Part shown: piece by piece, positions 46,677-60,665 of the stretch
Layout: every line of letters begins with the position of its first letter
How positions within the stretch are numbered: the stretch's first letter is position 1
DNA from: Kuschelorhynchus macadamiae
Lineage: Eukaryota > Arthropoda > Insecta > Coleoptera > Curculionidae
NCBI GenBank assembly: GCA_030620095.1
Contig: JAUTXW010000061.1
Location: forward strand, 1,234,001 to 1,298,000
DNA length: 64,000 nucleotides
Direction: 5' to 3'
Program-made: the position numbers and the translations under genes
Notes under the pieces: generated by a model
Told to the model about the DNA's origin: nothing
Databases searched by the model: none
Seen by the model: the letters and a program-made list of their open reading frames with translations, nothing else

Positions 46677-46849
46677 ATTGCAATCCTTGCTCTGGTTCAT
46701 AACCGTAGGGTGCAAGCTCGCGGTCAACAGAGCGTGCAATATATATAATAATATCAATGCCCTGCGGTTATAAACCAGAGCAAGGGTTGCAATTTGGCGC
46801 CCAACATGGGGCTCCAAATTGCAATCCTTGCTCTGGTTTATAACCGTAC
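46677..46849. mobile_element. LTR-retroelement relic with tRNA-Lys-type primer site
   Basis: A 34-base block starting ATTGCAATCCTTGCTCTGGT occurs at 46677-46710 (+), 46760-46793 (inverted) and 46818-46849 (+). Between the last two lies TGGCGCCCAACATGGGGCTC (46795-46814), which differs by one base from the tRNA-Lys primer site I know from gypsy. This suggests the end of an LTR followed by its primer site, now scrambled. GCAAGCTCG...GAGCGTGCAAT at 46712-46740 also recurs near 46962-46990. Confidence 0.5.
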
Positions 46850-49800
46850 GTTGCTCTTATTTTTTATATAATAAAATAAGAAAAATTTTATTTTTTTAAT
46901 TTACTGAATAAAAAAAAATTCGCAAAGTTAATTAATAAAAGAAAGGCAAAACTATCAAGACACAAGCTCGTGTTAAACTGAGCGTGCAATAGAGAATTTT
47001 ACAAGGGACATTGACTGTCAACAAACGTGGTAAAAAAAAATTTACAAACATGATTAGTAACAATTAAATTTTGTCTAAACAAATTTAGCAACAATTTAAA
47101 TATAAAATATTTATTCTACTACGGTGTTCCCCGCGCCTCGAAAATGTTAGTAGCGAAATTATTAAAATATGGTTGTTAAAAAACAGAAAACCAGAAAAAA
47201 TAAATAAATTTAAATATTCAATTAATTTTAATAATTGCATGGGTTTCTAATGTACTTACTCCATACAAGCCTCTACTGTTAGAAGAGCTCGTAAGTTTCA
47301 GTAGCTGTGCAAACCAAATAGTCGATAGGATTGTTTAAAAGGCGAAGCTACACCTTAAATTCTATTTTATGCTTATGCAAGCCCTAATATGGGTTAACAC
47401 TCAGTACATGCAGTTTATTATCATCAGTTTTATCTGATAAACAATTCTATTAACCATCCAGTTAAGGAAAGTCACAAAATCGGTTAGTCTTGAATGAGAA
47501 GTTCGATTCACTTAAGGTAGAACTTAAAAGCTTTAAATTGTTTCTAACAAATGTAAATCAACACTGATAAATTAAAGCAAAATCTTGTTGATGATCTGAT
47601 CGCATGGGATATGTTTAAGTTTAAAACTGTAATATATAGCTCGTAGTTTAAGAAAAAATATTTTAGTCACAAGTTGAGAACAAAATTCGTTTAAGCTTTT
47701 TAAGCATTAATATTAGAAAATATAAATTATGAAAGCAAAATACGTTGAAATTGTCGAACACTTCAAAGGGTAATTAAAAAGCACTTCCTTGTTATTTTAA
47801 AATCACTTGCAAAATTTCAGATCAAATTGGTAAGCCAAATATGGCTAAATGTAGAGACTAATAAGTTGCTTCGATTGCGAAAGACAGATTATATTGGCAA
47901 ATACCTTGATATATCTTCTTCGCGAAAATTTAAAGCACCACTAAGAACTTCTTTTGCTTTTTTGTGATTACCCCTGCTCTGATAGTTGGATATCGATCTC
48001 AGTTTAGATTTTATAAAGGGTTTTTGGGTTGAGTCAAAATGAGCCTATTTTGAGCTTGAAAATTTTGTATGAGTTTAATTTGACTCAAACTTTCAGAACC
48101 ATTGTATTTTAACTATAAATTTCATATTCTGAAGGAATTTTGAAAATATCTTTACAGACAATAATTTTCATTTTTGAGATACCCCTGATTTAGAGCTCTC
48201 GTATCGCCCTGTATATGAGTCTCCTAAATTCGAAAATTAATTTTTTTTGTACCATTTGTTATTCTCGCAGCGGAATATAAACAATGAACTCATATAAGGT
48301 GTCGACTGGCTTATATTTTATCCATTTATTGTTTCAGTCTTTTGAGAAAATTCGATTTAACTTGCCTCTTGTTTATTTGCCTAAACAGCTTATATTTGGG
48401 TAAATTGTTCATTTTAACAACAAAATGGTATAATATAATTGTAAAAGCATTGATTGTCCTTAGAATCTTTATTTATTTTAACAGAAGCGAATTATTTTCA
48501 GCGCTAGCTGAAAGTCAGATTCCTGCCGTGTATACCATGCCACTTGAGATATTTTACATGTAAATAAATAGGAAAAGTGGTTCTTGACGCCTATTAAGTT
48601 ATTTGACTCATTTTAAGGTTTTACTTGAGATTTATGCGGACAACATTGGCTTAGGGCCTTTATCTGATTTTGTGAATGTTATTTAATCCTAAACTGGACG
48701 CAAATCGATCGGCAAGAGATCAAACGAACCACCCGAGCCATGATGACCAAATACACAAAGCACTATCCCTAGGTATCGATGCTCAAGATACCCCTGCCCG
48801 GAAACGAAGGAGGAAGGACTCTTGTTGACATAACAACTCTTATATTTTAGGCTACTAAATAAATTCAGAGATCCCTGTTTCACGAATGCTGCAACTTCTG
48901 ATCTGAATAGGATGACAAAATTAGTCGGCAGATCGTCACTCAACCTTGCAAATGACCAAATAGAAATGACGACAACCTCTCATGCTGATAAACGGAAGCG
49001 CAACAATGATTTAAACCAAAGGAACATAGAGACAAATTAGCATCAAACAATTGGCTAAGAAATGGGTTTCTCTTCCCGGAAACTAAAAGTTTTATGGTTC
49101 CAACTACAAGAAATTTATATTTGAAGATCTTAACATCCAGACAAGTGGATAAAATGGCATCAAAAGTCAAGAATAATGCAGCATATGACATCAAGGTGTA
49201 CTTACTTAGTAAATATAGATTATTCGCATAGGCACAACCAAGTGTGAAACATGGTACATAAAAAGTTAGCTAGCAACTATGGTGTCCTAATCACCTACGA
49301 ACCTGCTCCGGTGTTTAACAACGTTTCTTTTAGACTTTGCTGATTGATGTTGCCGTGTCCAGTAATTGCAGCATGGTTGAGAAACATCGAGGGAAAAATA
49401 CTAAGCATGCAGAACTGGCTATAGAGGTCCAACCAATGTGGCAAAAGGACAAACCTTGGAAGAAAATCTGGTAAAAATAAGTTCAAACAAATAGCCTACA
49501 TGGATCTTTAGAAAGCGGTCTTTTTGTATTTCTGCCATTTGGTCAAAAAAATGAATGTCCTTGATTTCTGTTTTCATTAACCCGCCTACTTCTTTTGATA
49601 CTTGATACTCCGAGATGGATGAAGTATACGAACATTTAATAATAAATAAATTAAAAACAACTTCAACCGCACGAAATTATGACAATACATTTTATAAATC
49701 CATATAGTTTTTTGGTGACAACTTAATAAGAATTGAAATAAATAACTGCTTAAATATAAATAAAATTCTGGTTAAAGGGAAATTTACGGGTTTTCATTTT

Positions 49801-52514
49801 CCGAATAGGAATTATCTTTTGAATTTTTTAGAGGGTACTTTTGCTTGGCTTTAATATCTTTAGACATAGTAGTATCGAAGTTTAAGTTAATAGTTTCTCA
49901 ATTTTGAATAAATATTAATTATAGGCGAAGTAATTTTATTCATATTGTTCAATATTATTCATACTGCTCAATGTACTTTTTCTATTAAAACCCTGTATAT
50001 TACGGAAATTCCTTTATGTCACGATTTATCATCGTCAACACAAAGACACTATAATCCCTGTCTGGAACATATCCTGCAATGCCGCAGGCGCAATGATCCA
50101 TTCCAGTCAGATGACTGTCGCGATTTAGAGTTCATCATGCTGCTACAGACTAACTAACCCTTTATAATATTGGGTCCGAAAACATTTTGTTTTTAAATAC
50201 TGATCCGCATTTTTAATTTTGGATTTTAGATGTTTTTGACCTCCTTAAACCAGTTACAAGTACGGAAGTAGTATTTTTAACATATTTTTTTGTGATGTAA
50301 TATTGCATCGGTATCTTCTGAGTCTAGCTTAAAGCAATTTATACAAAACTTCTAAATCAAAGGTCATTCTAATAAGTGTGATATATTATTGGATATAAGA
50401 TACTAACGCAGTAATCATTGGGAAAAAGATATGTTCAAAACATTACCCGTGATACAAAAACATCTAAAATATTAAATAAAATCCAGGTCAATATTAAATA
50501 AAATAAGTTGATGATGAACCTGATAATATAAAGGTTTTAAGAAAAAAAAATATTTTTACTGTCGCACATTTTTGGACAATCCTGTATATTTAAAATTATT
50601 TTTTATATGTGAATTTGTGCATACTACTTCTTTGACATAAGTTTTTATGTATCTCCTATAACAAAGTACAAATTAGAATTTTTCGTTTTGAGCAATTTTG
50701 TATATGAACTTTACATTACTTATGTGTAACTAATGATAAAGAAAAAAACATACTTATTTGGGTATAAATTCTGCTTAAAAAATTAGTTGAAGCAAAATAA
50801 TTCAGATTACTCCTATAATTATTATTAATAGAAAAAGAGGCTTAAGCTTCAAAACAAATCTTTTGAAAAATAATGAAAATAAATGCGCTTCACAGAATTC
50901 AGGAGATGTACTTTAATTTAAGAAAATCAAAAACATAATACGATCTAAAAATATGAATTAGTACCCTCGAAATAAAATAGACAATCGGAAATACAGATTT
51001 TTATAAATATTTTAAAGTCCCTTAAAAAAGAGTGTCTGTCGTAGAAAAATTTAGATACGAAAAACTTATAAATGACTCTCTTATTCTAGTAACTCATGTA
51101 TTAAGTATATATACTTAAAATTAAAATAGTTTCAGATTTGTAAACTCTCGCATTTGTCAAAATTTGTGTAAAAAAAATACTTTTGCTCTTGCCCTCGTAT
51201 ATATCAGATCAAAGCATTTAACTCAGCGTAAAACTCAGATGACAACAAAAAGTTTAACAAAATGTACGCATTTAAAAACTAATAAGGGTGTTTGCAAACA
51301 AATCATTTTGTTTGAAATTATGGTCATTTAAATTGAATCGAATCAAATTTTAAGAAATTGCCCAGTAGTTTTCATTAACATTCACTGGCCAAATACCCTA
51401 GGTTGGCCAACAGCTATCGAGTTCATGATTATTTTATCTTTTTCACATAGGAGCACTTAATGTAATTTATAATACCAGTGGTATGTTTCATCCGCCTATT
51501 TTTTATTAGCCTTATATTTTATATATACAAGATTTTACCTAGCTTTGATTTATCGTAATAAAAAAAATGTCAAGCGTCCTCGAATCTGACAAAATTTTAC
51601 CTCATTTTCACGAAAATACCTCATCGTTTATCAGGTCAGCTTTGCTTTTGACGAAGGATCTTTTCCAAAGCCAAAGTAAACCCGCTGGAAAGAGGAAAAC
51701 AGAAATCCTCGAGTAAATTCCTTTATAACTGTAAACGTTTCATTCCTATCCTTGTCGAATCAATTTAGAGGATGATTTCTCCGGATTCAGCCAGTCACTC
51801 GTAAATACAACTGGTAGCATGTTATTTAAATAGTTTCCTACATTCATTCTAATTCAAAGAAACCCCCTAACTCTGTGTTTGTGTGGCTGTTTTGATCAAC
51901 TCAACACAGGGATTAAAATAAGTATTTTTTAAGACAAGTCCTTTAAATCTAGGAAATATGTTTTATTACTCTGCGTCACTGATTGTCTCTTTCTTGTGAA
52001 AAATGATTGGTAGGTTTAAGGTTTTCTAATTACAGAAAAAAATTAGATATGGGTTTTCCTTATCTCTGGTTATCATATGAAAATTTTGACAATATCACGA
52101 CTCTAAATGAATGACTATGCATAACTTGCAACGAAATATTAAGATCTAAGACCAAATAAAGAATTAAGATAGTGCTTTATATGTATTATCAGTGTCGACA
52201 AGTTGGCTTCAATATGAAGTACCGGTGATACACAGACAATATTATTCCTAGGCCCCGTCGAACACATGTGTTACACACGCAGCGTTTATTTTCAATGAAT
52301 TTTACATTTTTGGGCTTATAGATTAAGAGCTGCTATTATAGCAGTGGCCTCTAGATATTACAAGTTTATTTCAAACGTATGCGTACGACTAGTTGTCTAC
52401 ACGTGGTGCCTTTAATTTAATTGTAATCAGTTTGTTGATAGGCGGCTAATTTTATTTAGGTTTTTTTTAGTTGTCGTCTTACAATATAATTATAATATAT
52501 TATAAATGAACCAT
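46850..52514. other. Long noncoding stretch
   Basis: I find no supported gene in 5.6 kb. The part at 48690-49500 is less AT-rich and holds minus frames of 63-84 codons, but none shows a motif that I trust. The rest is AT-rich sequence. Confidence 0.5.
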
Positions 52515-53470
52515 TTACAAATGCAGGACATGCAGGCCTTCACATAGTAAGAAGCAGAGGTGGACACCATTTCTGACAACAGAAATACAGAAAGGCAATA
52601 ATATAATAGAGCAGTTTAAAGTAAAATGTTCAAACGAAGCTGTCCTCGGTGAAATCTTAGCTATGAACGAAACCATGGTCCCATTTCGCGGTCGTGTTCT
52701 ATAGTATATCCTCAATAAGCGCCACCGCCATGACATTAAACTTTTTAGATTATGTGACCCGAAAGTCTATACAGACACCCGGTAGTCTGTCTATACAGGA
52801 CAGAATTTCCAAAAAGCCAGTAGTGAAAAAGTGCTAGCAGAGTAGGTAGTTTTAGATTTAACTCAAGATTTTTTGAGTGAGGGCAGAACCGTAACCACAG
52901 ATAATTTTTATACCTCAATACCTCTTGCAAAAAATCTACTAGATTCTCAAATTCACCTATTAAGAACAGTTAGAAGAAATAGAAGGAACATGCGGTAAGA
53001 TAATATGGAGAGAGAGTCCTATAGGTGTTGTAGTAGGAAACTGGAAGGATAAAATATATGTTTTGTTTCTTAGTACAAAACATGACTCGAAAATAAATGC
53101 TACTGGAAAACGTAATAAGAAAAAAGAAGATGTAAAAAAGCCATCTGCCGCGGCCAGTATCCCAAAGTAGTTTTGCAATTCTTCTACACAGCTGTCGTCA
53201 ATTCAGTAATTATATACAAGCAGTTCAAAAAGAAAAATATAAAAATTAGGGACTTTAGAGGGAAGTTTGATTCAAGTTGCAAAAAAACAAACCAGAGAAA
53301 AAAAACATATCCTAGCGAATACAGAAGAAAGAAACAAAGATGGAAGAAAGAAAAGAAACAGGTGCACATCTTGCTTTCAGACTTTAGTGAGTGAAGGTGG
53401 CAGATCTTTGGGTATAATAAAAACAAAAATAGTGTCTACTTTGTATCACAGATATAATAAATACATGTGA
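52515..53470 (+). pseudogene. piggyBac-type transposase relic
   Basis: Pieces in several frames: VKCSNEAVLGEILAMNETMV then PFRGRV (52620-52700), NKRHRHDIKLFRLCDPKVY, RTVTTDNFYTSIPLAKNLL (second catalytic Asp at 52900) and LLRTVRRNRRN. Further on come VNSVIIYKQFKKKN, SEYRRKKQRWKK and a Cys-rich end CTSCFQTLVSEGG. In the first catalytic box Asp is replaced by Asn (codon 52676-52678). At least four frameshifts or stops are present. PiggyBac enzymes cut at TTAA sites; no terminal repeats were identified. Confidence 0.75.
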
Positions 53471-54322
53471 TTTCCATTTTTTACTGAAAAACATTAGTTC
53501 AGTTACTGTTTTATATTTTTATATTTAATATACATTTATCGCATGTGATACCGGGGAATTTTTGTTTAGCTTAGAAAAAAATTGTTGATATAGGTTAATT
53601 TGCATGTTTTATAATTGATAAAAATATCAGAAAAATATTTAGCTCACTATTTGAATTTGGCCCCTGAGTAATTACTAAAACTAGTGCATATAGGAGGCCC
53701 CTTGTTGAAACTAGACGAGAGCCCAAAATTTATATTTACTCCACTCACTGTTCGTATCCGATGTAGCAATATGGAAGAAAATAAAATAATAAAATAAATG
53801 ATAAAAGATAAAAGATATAAAGGGTAGAAGGTGATTAAGTTTTCATTCTATTTATTCTATAAATACATCAAGATATGTGTTATCTTGGATATGTCGATGG
53901 AACATTTGTAGCTTAAAAAATTCTTTTTGGAATACTTGAAATCTGCCTTTCCTGTTTCAAATTGGTCTCGAACAAACGTCTGTTAGTAATTAACATTTCA
54001 ATTACCTTTGTTAAACATATAAACTTAAAGTGCTATTTAGAAAAAAAGTTGAAAGTTAAGAAAAAGTAACTGAAAAAAGAAGAAGAAAAAAATACCAATA
54101 TAAAATTATTGATTATGTTTTCTGCCTCTTAACTTTCAAAGTTGTAAATATGGTTCTTTCAAGCCAAAAAGCTAATTTCAGGTAAATTTCTAGTAGTTTA
54201 TGGGCGCTTGTATCTAAATCACGAATTATTACCTCAAAGCGGTTTCAGAAATTATATGATGTCTTACCTCTAGTGATTTCGATCAATTAAGTCAATTAAG
54301 TAATCTTGAATGACATTCTTAT

Positions 54323-54361
54323 CCGACGTTTCGCCATCAATTGCACGAGGCATTTTCAGGG
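54323..54361 (-). repeat. Conserved CCCTGAA...GCGAAACGTCGG stem motif, copy 2
   Basis: Read inverted: CCCTGAAAATGCC, loop TCGTGCAATTGA, TGGCGAAACGTCGG, so GCC pairs with GGC. It matches copy 1 at 15722-15760. Confidence 0.5.
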
Positions 54362-55572
54362 ATGTTGACTCTACGAGTTAGAAAATCTATTGATATTTTT
54401 AAAGATATAAATAACTTCAATATATATATATATAGAAGTTATAGTCTACGTGCAAATTGATTTCAACACAAAGGCTCACGTTTCAGCAAGAACAAATTGG
54501 GTCTGAGTAAAGATTCCTCAAATCGCCTTGTGAAATCGGATAGTAATTCCAATTTTATCTGGCATGATACCCCAATTAATATTACATGTTTGAAATCTTG
54601 AAAAAAATCTAGGCATTTTACATGTAGCACACAATCTCAAGCTCGATTGTTTTCAAGATATTCAAAACTACAAATTGACTGTAAAATCTAAAAGGTTCTA
54701 CTTGCACATTCGTATCTTAGTCTTTCTTAATCTTTTTTATGGCGTCATTTTCAATTTAACTTTTTCAAAAAGCAGAAAAGTTTTACTTCTGTTTAAAGCA
54801 TAAGTTGTTGCTGCAATAAAGTTCATGATAAACTAGGACAGGAAGAATACTTAACATTTTTCACAAAGTTTAAATATGTGAAAAAATGTGGTATTCAATT
54901 AAAACAGATACCACCGATTTTGGGGCTCTAAAGGGATCACATTGGGAGTATACTCGGTTCGAGTTAAAAAAAAGTTGTTAAATATATCACTTTAAAATAT
55001 TCTAATATTTCTGTAAAAAATGATTACCTGAATGTGTATTGAATTTGTGCAAAACTTTATGGACGCCCTGCATACAATTATATTTGACATTAATGGTGCA
55101 ACACTTATAAAATATATGAACCAATAATCGTTTATTCTGACTAAAGTAACTAGAGTTTGAATGAAGAAGCAATTAGTCTACCATATTTTATTCGTCAACA
55201 ATTTTCGAAATCCTTCTTTAACTAAAATGCAAATTTCTTTAATCACACTTAATGGAATTAATCTAAAAACGAAACCCTTTTAAACCATTTCATTTGCCTC
55301 TGCTAAATCCACCGGCCCCGTCCTCCTATTGAAAAGGATGAGGTCCTACAGGCAGAAGAACTTAAATTTATTGACTTAACAGACACTCAATTAAAGTTAA
55401 GCCAACTGTGTATCAGAACCCTTAAATTAGGTCAATTTTATTGTATCTTTCTTCATAACCGAATAACTACCAGACAAGAGAACATTGGGTGAATTATATT
55501 TCCTAAAAACTTTATACATCCATATTTACCTTTTAGTCGGACTTCATTTTATAAGGAAAGGAGAAATGAACC

Positions 55573-55604
55573 TAACATTATATTTTTTATAAAATATAAT
55601 GTTA
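55573..55604. repeat. 14-bp perfect hairpin
   Basis: TAACATTATATTTT, loop TTAT, and the exact complement AAAATATAATGTTA. Confidence 0.75.
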
Positions 55605-55879
55605 ATTCTTTCCATAATTTTGCAATATATATTGTGAGTGTTTTGTAAAAATAGTTCATACCATCGACAAATTTGTTAACTTTATTTTTATAATAAAATG
55701 TTTAGAAGTCGACAAAATTCCATCTCCTGTAACATAAGTTACGAAAACTAAATAAAAATAATAACAATAATAATATTAATGGTAATAAAAATATAAAATT
55801 AATAAGAACAAAGGTATCCTGGATTTATCAACGCAGTGGTTTTATTTGAGTAGACATTGTAAGTCTTCTTTATCTTTAT

Positions 55880-55916
55880 CTTTCTCTTTCTCTCTCTCTC
55901 TATATATATATATATA

Positions 55917-55973
<57 letters not shown>

Positions 55974-55979
55974 ATATAG
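55880..55979. repeat. (CT)n(TA)n compound microsatellite
   Basis: TTTCTCTTTCTCTCTC passing into TATATA with two TGTA interruptions. Confidence 0.95.
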
Positions 55980-58900
55980 ATCGCATATTGCATGTTTTTG
56001 CCGAAATCCTATGGGTCGCAGCCGGAATTCTCCGAAGCCCCAATAGGTGGCGCTGAGTGTTACAATTAGCTTGTAGAACATTTCTACTTGAATCGACGTT
56101 TGATTTTTTATTGTGTCACATCGACGATTCCTGAGCACTGCCTGCCGAGCAGCGACATTTTAGAGACTTATAATAGATGTGTTAGCGTAAGTCAATTAGT
56201 TGTGTTGTACTGAGAATTTAATAAAGTTTATATTATTTGTTAAAGGAGTGTTGGTTATATAAAGTAAACCTGTAACAAAATAACTAATAGACTAACATAT
56301 CTAGTGGCACTAAAGCAAATTTGATATATAAAAAAGGAATTTAAATTACTCACTCCTTGACAATTCAAAAACGAACAGTTACGTATGGTTATTACAATTT
56401 AAGGTGTGACACCAGTGGGGGAGCAATTACAGTACGGGAACAATTCTGTTTACAACAAAAATGCTCATGTCTCATCAGCTCCTATTAAACACGTCAGTAA
56501 ACACATCATCGAGATTTTTATAAACCTTAAATAATTTTTTGTTTGTCAACCTGTAAACATCTAGGCTCTAAGTAATTTCTTTCTTTTTCTTCTCCCTTAT
56601 TTTACTAAGTTTGCTCTGATGCCGATGGCGTTCTCTGCTACATATTTTTCACTGAAACCAAGAAAAATTATATTTACATTGCTACGTTCTTAAGTCTATT
56701 ATATTGGCAATATATTTAATATACAGAGTATTCTATATTGTATGGCATATTTTAGAGAAAAGAAAGAAAAGTGTTTCCAAAAGGGTATCTTGGAGAATAT
56801 TTTTAAACTGCGCGGTTGTCAGATCTATCGAAATTTAATGATAAATTTGAAATAGTAAAGGCAATCATCTATTTTTTATTTATGTGTTTGTTGGTTTAAA
56901 TCTCAAAATTACTTGTCCAATTGAAATTTTGTACAAGAACCAAGTATAATGTGGGAATGAACAAGAATGTGGTTCAAATTCATTATGGCGTATCAATAAA
57001 AAGCTGCAAAGATCGGAATTAAAAACTTCTTTCTCAATAGAGTTCAAATTCTGTCTGTAGAGTTTAACATAATTATTAATTCCTAAATTTCTGGTAATAA
57101 TCAAATATGGCAAAAAAATGTTTAGAAAATCGATATGAAAATTACTCATTAAATTGAAATCAAATTCTTTAAATGACGGCAGTATTTAAAGAAACAGTAT
57201 TCAAGTTCCCTCATTTAAAATGTTAATATGGGTTGAAAGAAAAAAGCTTTGATTTTGAGACCCAGACTGCTAAAAGGGTAATATTTTTTCGATATTTTGA
57301 TACAATTCGTATATTTCTAGAGATTTTTAAATTCAATTTGTTACACGTTATACTAAGACTAAATAAGTTTTACAAAAATATGCAAGTTATTATGTTTTCC
57401 CGGTTGGGTTGCACTTTATACTCCCTTGATTTTTTATTACAACGTCACTGGTAAAAGGAAGGATTCATAACTGAGGAAGTTCCGGATAAAGCCAATTTCA
57501 CGACTTTTTTTTTGCCAGAATCCCTTCCCTTAAATGCAAAGCCAGTTGAGAGCATCACACTTTAAGCACCCCTTAGGACCAGTCGTCGCTTTAATTAAAC
57601 AAACAATACTTTGACATAAATTACGGTTATAATTATAAGTATTTATACCAGTTGTTTTAAAGAGTTTTCTACTGTAATTAAAATAAACTCGATACCCACT
57701 ATCAATTACATTAAACAGCACGTTTAAATGTCTTTCTATGTTTGCATGTTTCTCTGATTCGCTTCTGTTCAATTCAAAATAATTGATAGTTCTGTGGTAT
57801 TTACGAGATTAATATTTTATTTCAAACTGTTAAACAGCCAGCTTTAAACTCCCACGAAACTTTCGCATACGAATTATAGAGAATGGAAGTCCAATAAACC
57901 AAATCAAACCAAACTTAAAGCATTTCCATTCCATGTATCCACCAAACTCTTGAAATATCCAATTTGGATTGTATTTACGATTCAATGGCCTCTTCAAATA
58001 AATTAGTTCGCAGACTTGTATCGATTCAGACATCTGGGGAAATAACAATGCTTTGCTTGTAAAACATCAATATTAAAAAAATCGTTTTTCTACTACTAAT
58101 AAATAATGCTTTCATTTTCAATATATTTGTGGTCGTACGTATATTAATAATGTTTATTTCATAAGAAAAGTAAAATTAAATAAAGTCATAACAATAAAAT
58201 TTCAATTAACAAGTAACCGTTAAATAATCCTACTGAACAGCTTGGTAAAATTCTTGAGAGTAGGAATTGACATGTTAAAAAGTCACAGGTATTATTGCAG
58301 CGATAGGCTCACAGCTATAAAATTTTAGAGAAGAAAAATATGACTAAAACTCATAACCAAGCACACAATTTTTCACGTTTAGTTTCACGAAGCACAATCA
58401 CGGCAATATTTCCAATATCAATAAAACCTAACATAAATATAAACAACATTATCTTACGTATTTTAGTTTAACAAGATCACTGCACTTCCTCTGCCCAAAC
58501 ATACATTTTGTTACTCTGCTGCAGGCAGAAAGGCGTAAGTGCGCGGAGCAAAAAACTTTGTAAATTAATCCCTGTCCAGAGGTTTTAATACACAAACTTG
58601 GCTATGCAGATCTAGCTCTTGTCTCGTAGTTATGACTTGCATATTCTAATCCTATTCTTCCCTGGAAAATGTACTTCACAATACTTAAAAAGAAAATCTG
58701 ACGTACAGTGTTTTTCCATGTAATTTGGCAGGTTTTTGAACTAATACAAAAAAAAAGGTTTATATACAAGTTTTTAGATTTTGTACGAATATTAATTAGA
58801 AAAATCGGAAAAATCAACATTTTTTCAAATGAAATCCCTATAGTTTTATTTAAAATATAAAACTCCTCGTTTTTAAAAAATAACTTTAAAATTTTATTTT

Positions 58901-59039
58901 AATTGCATTCCCTTCTTTGGTCTAGCAATTTGAAGAATGTTGGATTTTACTTCGCTATGGATGAGGCGTATAACAAAACAAATTAACTGAAATAATAACT
59001 ACTGGTGCATAAACGTCATAGTAACAGAAATGATTTTTC
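55980..59039. other. Noncoding stretch
   Basis: No recognisable gene; short frames at 56880-58820 carry no motif. Confidence 0.5.
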
Positions 59040-59945
59040 TTATTTGCCTATAAAATGGCCTTTTTCCGAGGAAGAAAAACTTCGTGTAGTTGCATTATAT
59101 TATGCAAAAGACAATAGTGCCGTAAAAGCAGCTCGTCAGTATCATATTAAATAACCAGAGAATAGAAGTCTGTAAAGATAATAGTGAAGAAGATTTGAAT
59201 ATTTTATTGGATTTCGAAGATAAAATATATTGATAAAATTCAAAACTTGATAAAAATAGTCAATACCGTTTCACGCTTTAGAAGATTTGGATATATTTTA
59301 TAATGCCAGTTCAACATTATCAGACAATAAATTACAGAGATACCATTTTTCTGCAGAAATATATTGATAAAATTCAAAACTTGCAGCGTGCATCTTTAAC
59401 AGGAGCGTTTCTGGGCAACGCAAAATCACCATAAGATAGAGGGGATGAAAAAGCAGGGTCGTAAGGCTTTGCATGTGTGGTGTGGTTTACTGTCAAATAA
59501 AGTTATAGGACCCATCATCTTTGAGGAAACTAACAGGAAATCGCTATTTAAATTTTCTAAGGCATGAAGTAGAGGAGTTTTTGGAGAATATTCCAATTCG
59601 ACAGTGTAGAGATATTATTTGACATCAAGATGGCGCACCTCCACATAACATTCAAACGGTGATCCGTTTTCTAAATAACTTCGGTATAATTTGTAGATAG
59701 GGAGATACAGACTCATTCAATGGCCAGCCAATAGCCCTGATCTTTCTCCACTAGATAATTTCTTATAGGGTTATTGAAGGGCAGAATTTACTTCAATAGG
59801 ACAAATAATTTGGCAGGGTTGCGGCAGAAAATTGAACAAGAAATTCTGATTTTAAATAACGAATATCCCTTATATAGTCGACAGGTAATTCAAAAATTAA
59901 GTAAAGATTGTTTTAATAATGGAGGTTCCTATGTGCACATTTAAC
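59040..59945 (+). pseudogene. Mariner-like transposase relic
   Basis: N-terminal HTH-like text: FSEEEKLRVVALYYAKDNSA then VKAARQYHIK (59068-59155). After a scrambled middle, a long match follows: KAGRKALHVWCGLLSNKVIG then PIIFEE, NRYLNFLRHEVEEFLENIP, HQDGAPPHNIQTVIRFLNNF (second catalytic box, 59623-59682), FNGQPIALI and, at the end, NNEYPLYSRQVIQKLSKDC and the stop near 59943. A TGA at 59620-59622 stands where Trp is expected. The repeated string ATATATTGATAAAATTCAAAAC (59227 and 59361) brackets a local duplication. Stops and frameshifts are many. It is distinct from the mariner-like element at 5-6.8 kb. Confidence 0.72.
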
Positions 59946-60064
59946 ATATTTTTTCAAATATTTATTACTATTTCTAACTGTTAAAATTCAAACTTTTAGC
60001 TGATAAGTGTTTACAAAATTCTTGAGGCTAGCAAGTTTTGGCAAAAGACCTCTTAATTTGTTGT

Positions 60065-60665
60065 TCATAATTTGTATCTGCAGATCGCAACTAAGGTATC
60101 GATCAATCATGAAGTTCAGGTATTTTACAGATTTTATCTTAGATACTTTACTATGATTATCTATCTTAAATTTATTAAAATTTGGTAAATGGCGTTTCTA
60201 AGTTGCAAATGGTAGATATTTAGTATTATCATCACTTAATGTCAATCGATTTAAATTTCCCCATGTACAAGAACGATAAAATATAAGTGTATTGTCAGAA
60301 AAGCTAATTATTTTTCTTCTAAAGGTTATTTTTAAAAGATTCTTATTGTGCTAATATAAATGGTAAAGAGCAAATATCCCAATACACTATCTTGAGGCAC
60401 CACTTAATTTATGATTTAAAAATCATAAATTTCTCTTTTAATTGTGACACACTGCAGCCGGTCTGTTAAATAGCTCTTCAGGGTCCATTCTCTTCCAACT
60501 TTTGTAGGAGAATTCTATGGGAAACTATGCCAAAGGCTTCAGAGAGGTCCACAAAGCTATATAAAATTTTGTCAGTATAATCTAAAGCTTAGGAAATACG
60601 CGACATTTATATGTGTAGTGCATCCTTCGTAAACCTACCCTCTCTGAAGCCAAATTGAGATTCAG
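60065..60665 (-). pseudogene. Non-LTR retrotransposon RT fragment
   Basis: Reading down from 60665: ESQFGFREGRFTKDALHTY, the start of the fingers/palm region; then a motif A region with VDLSEAF and SHRILLQKLEENG, and motif B read as VPQDSVLGYLLFTIYIS. Motif C is degraded to FSDNTLIF where a Y/F-A-D-D box is expected. Stops and frameshifts separate the pieces. The text differs from the relic at 32.9-34.9 kb, so it belongs to another family of the same class. Confidence 0.65.

Larger units (their letters stand above)
53471..55879. other. Noncoding stretch with small inverted repeats
   Basis: No gene. TTGAAAGTTAAG near 54049 is complemented by CTTAACTTTCAA near 54128. The stem motif at 54323-54361 and the hairpin at 55573-55604 are listed separately. 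Confidence 0.5.

Noticed and set aside
48690..49500. Less AT-rich stretch with frames hinting at a non-LTR element tail (EKHRGKNTKHAELAIEV on plus, ITGHGNINQQSLKETL on minus)
   Set aside because: The two hints lie on opposite strands in the wrong order and neither shows a catalytic motif. A profile search of both strands would decide.
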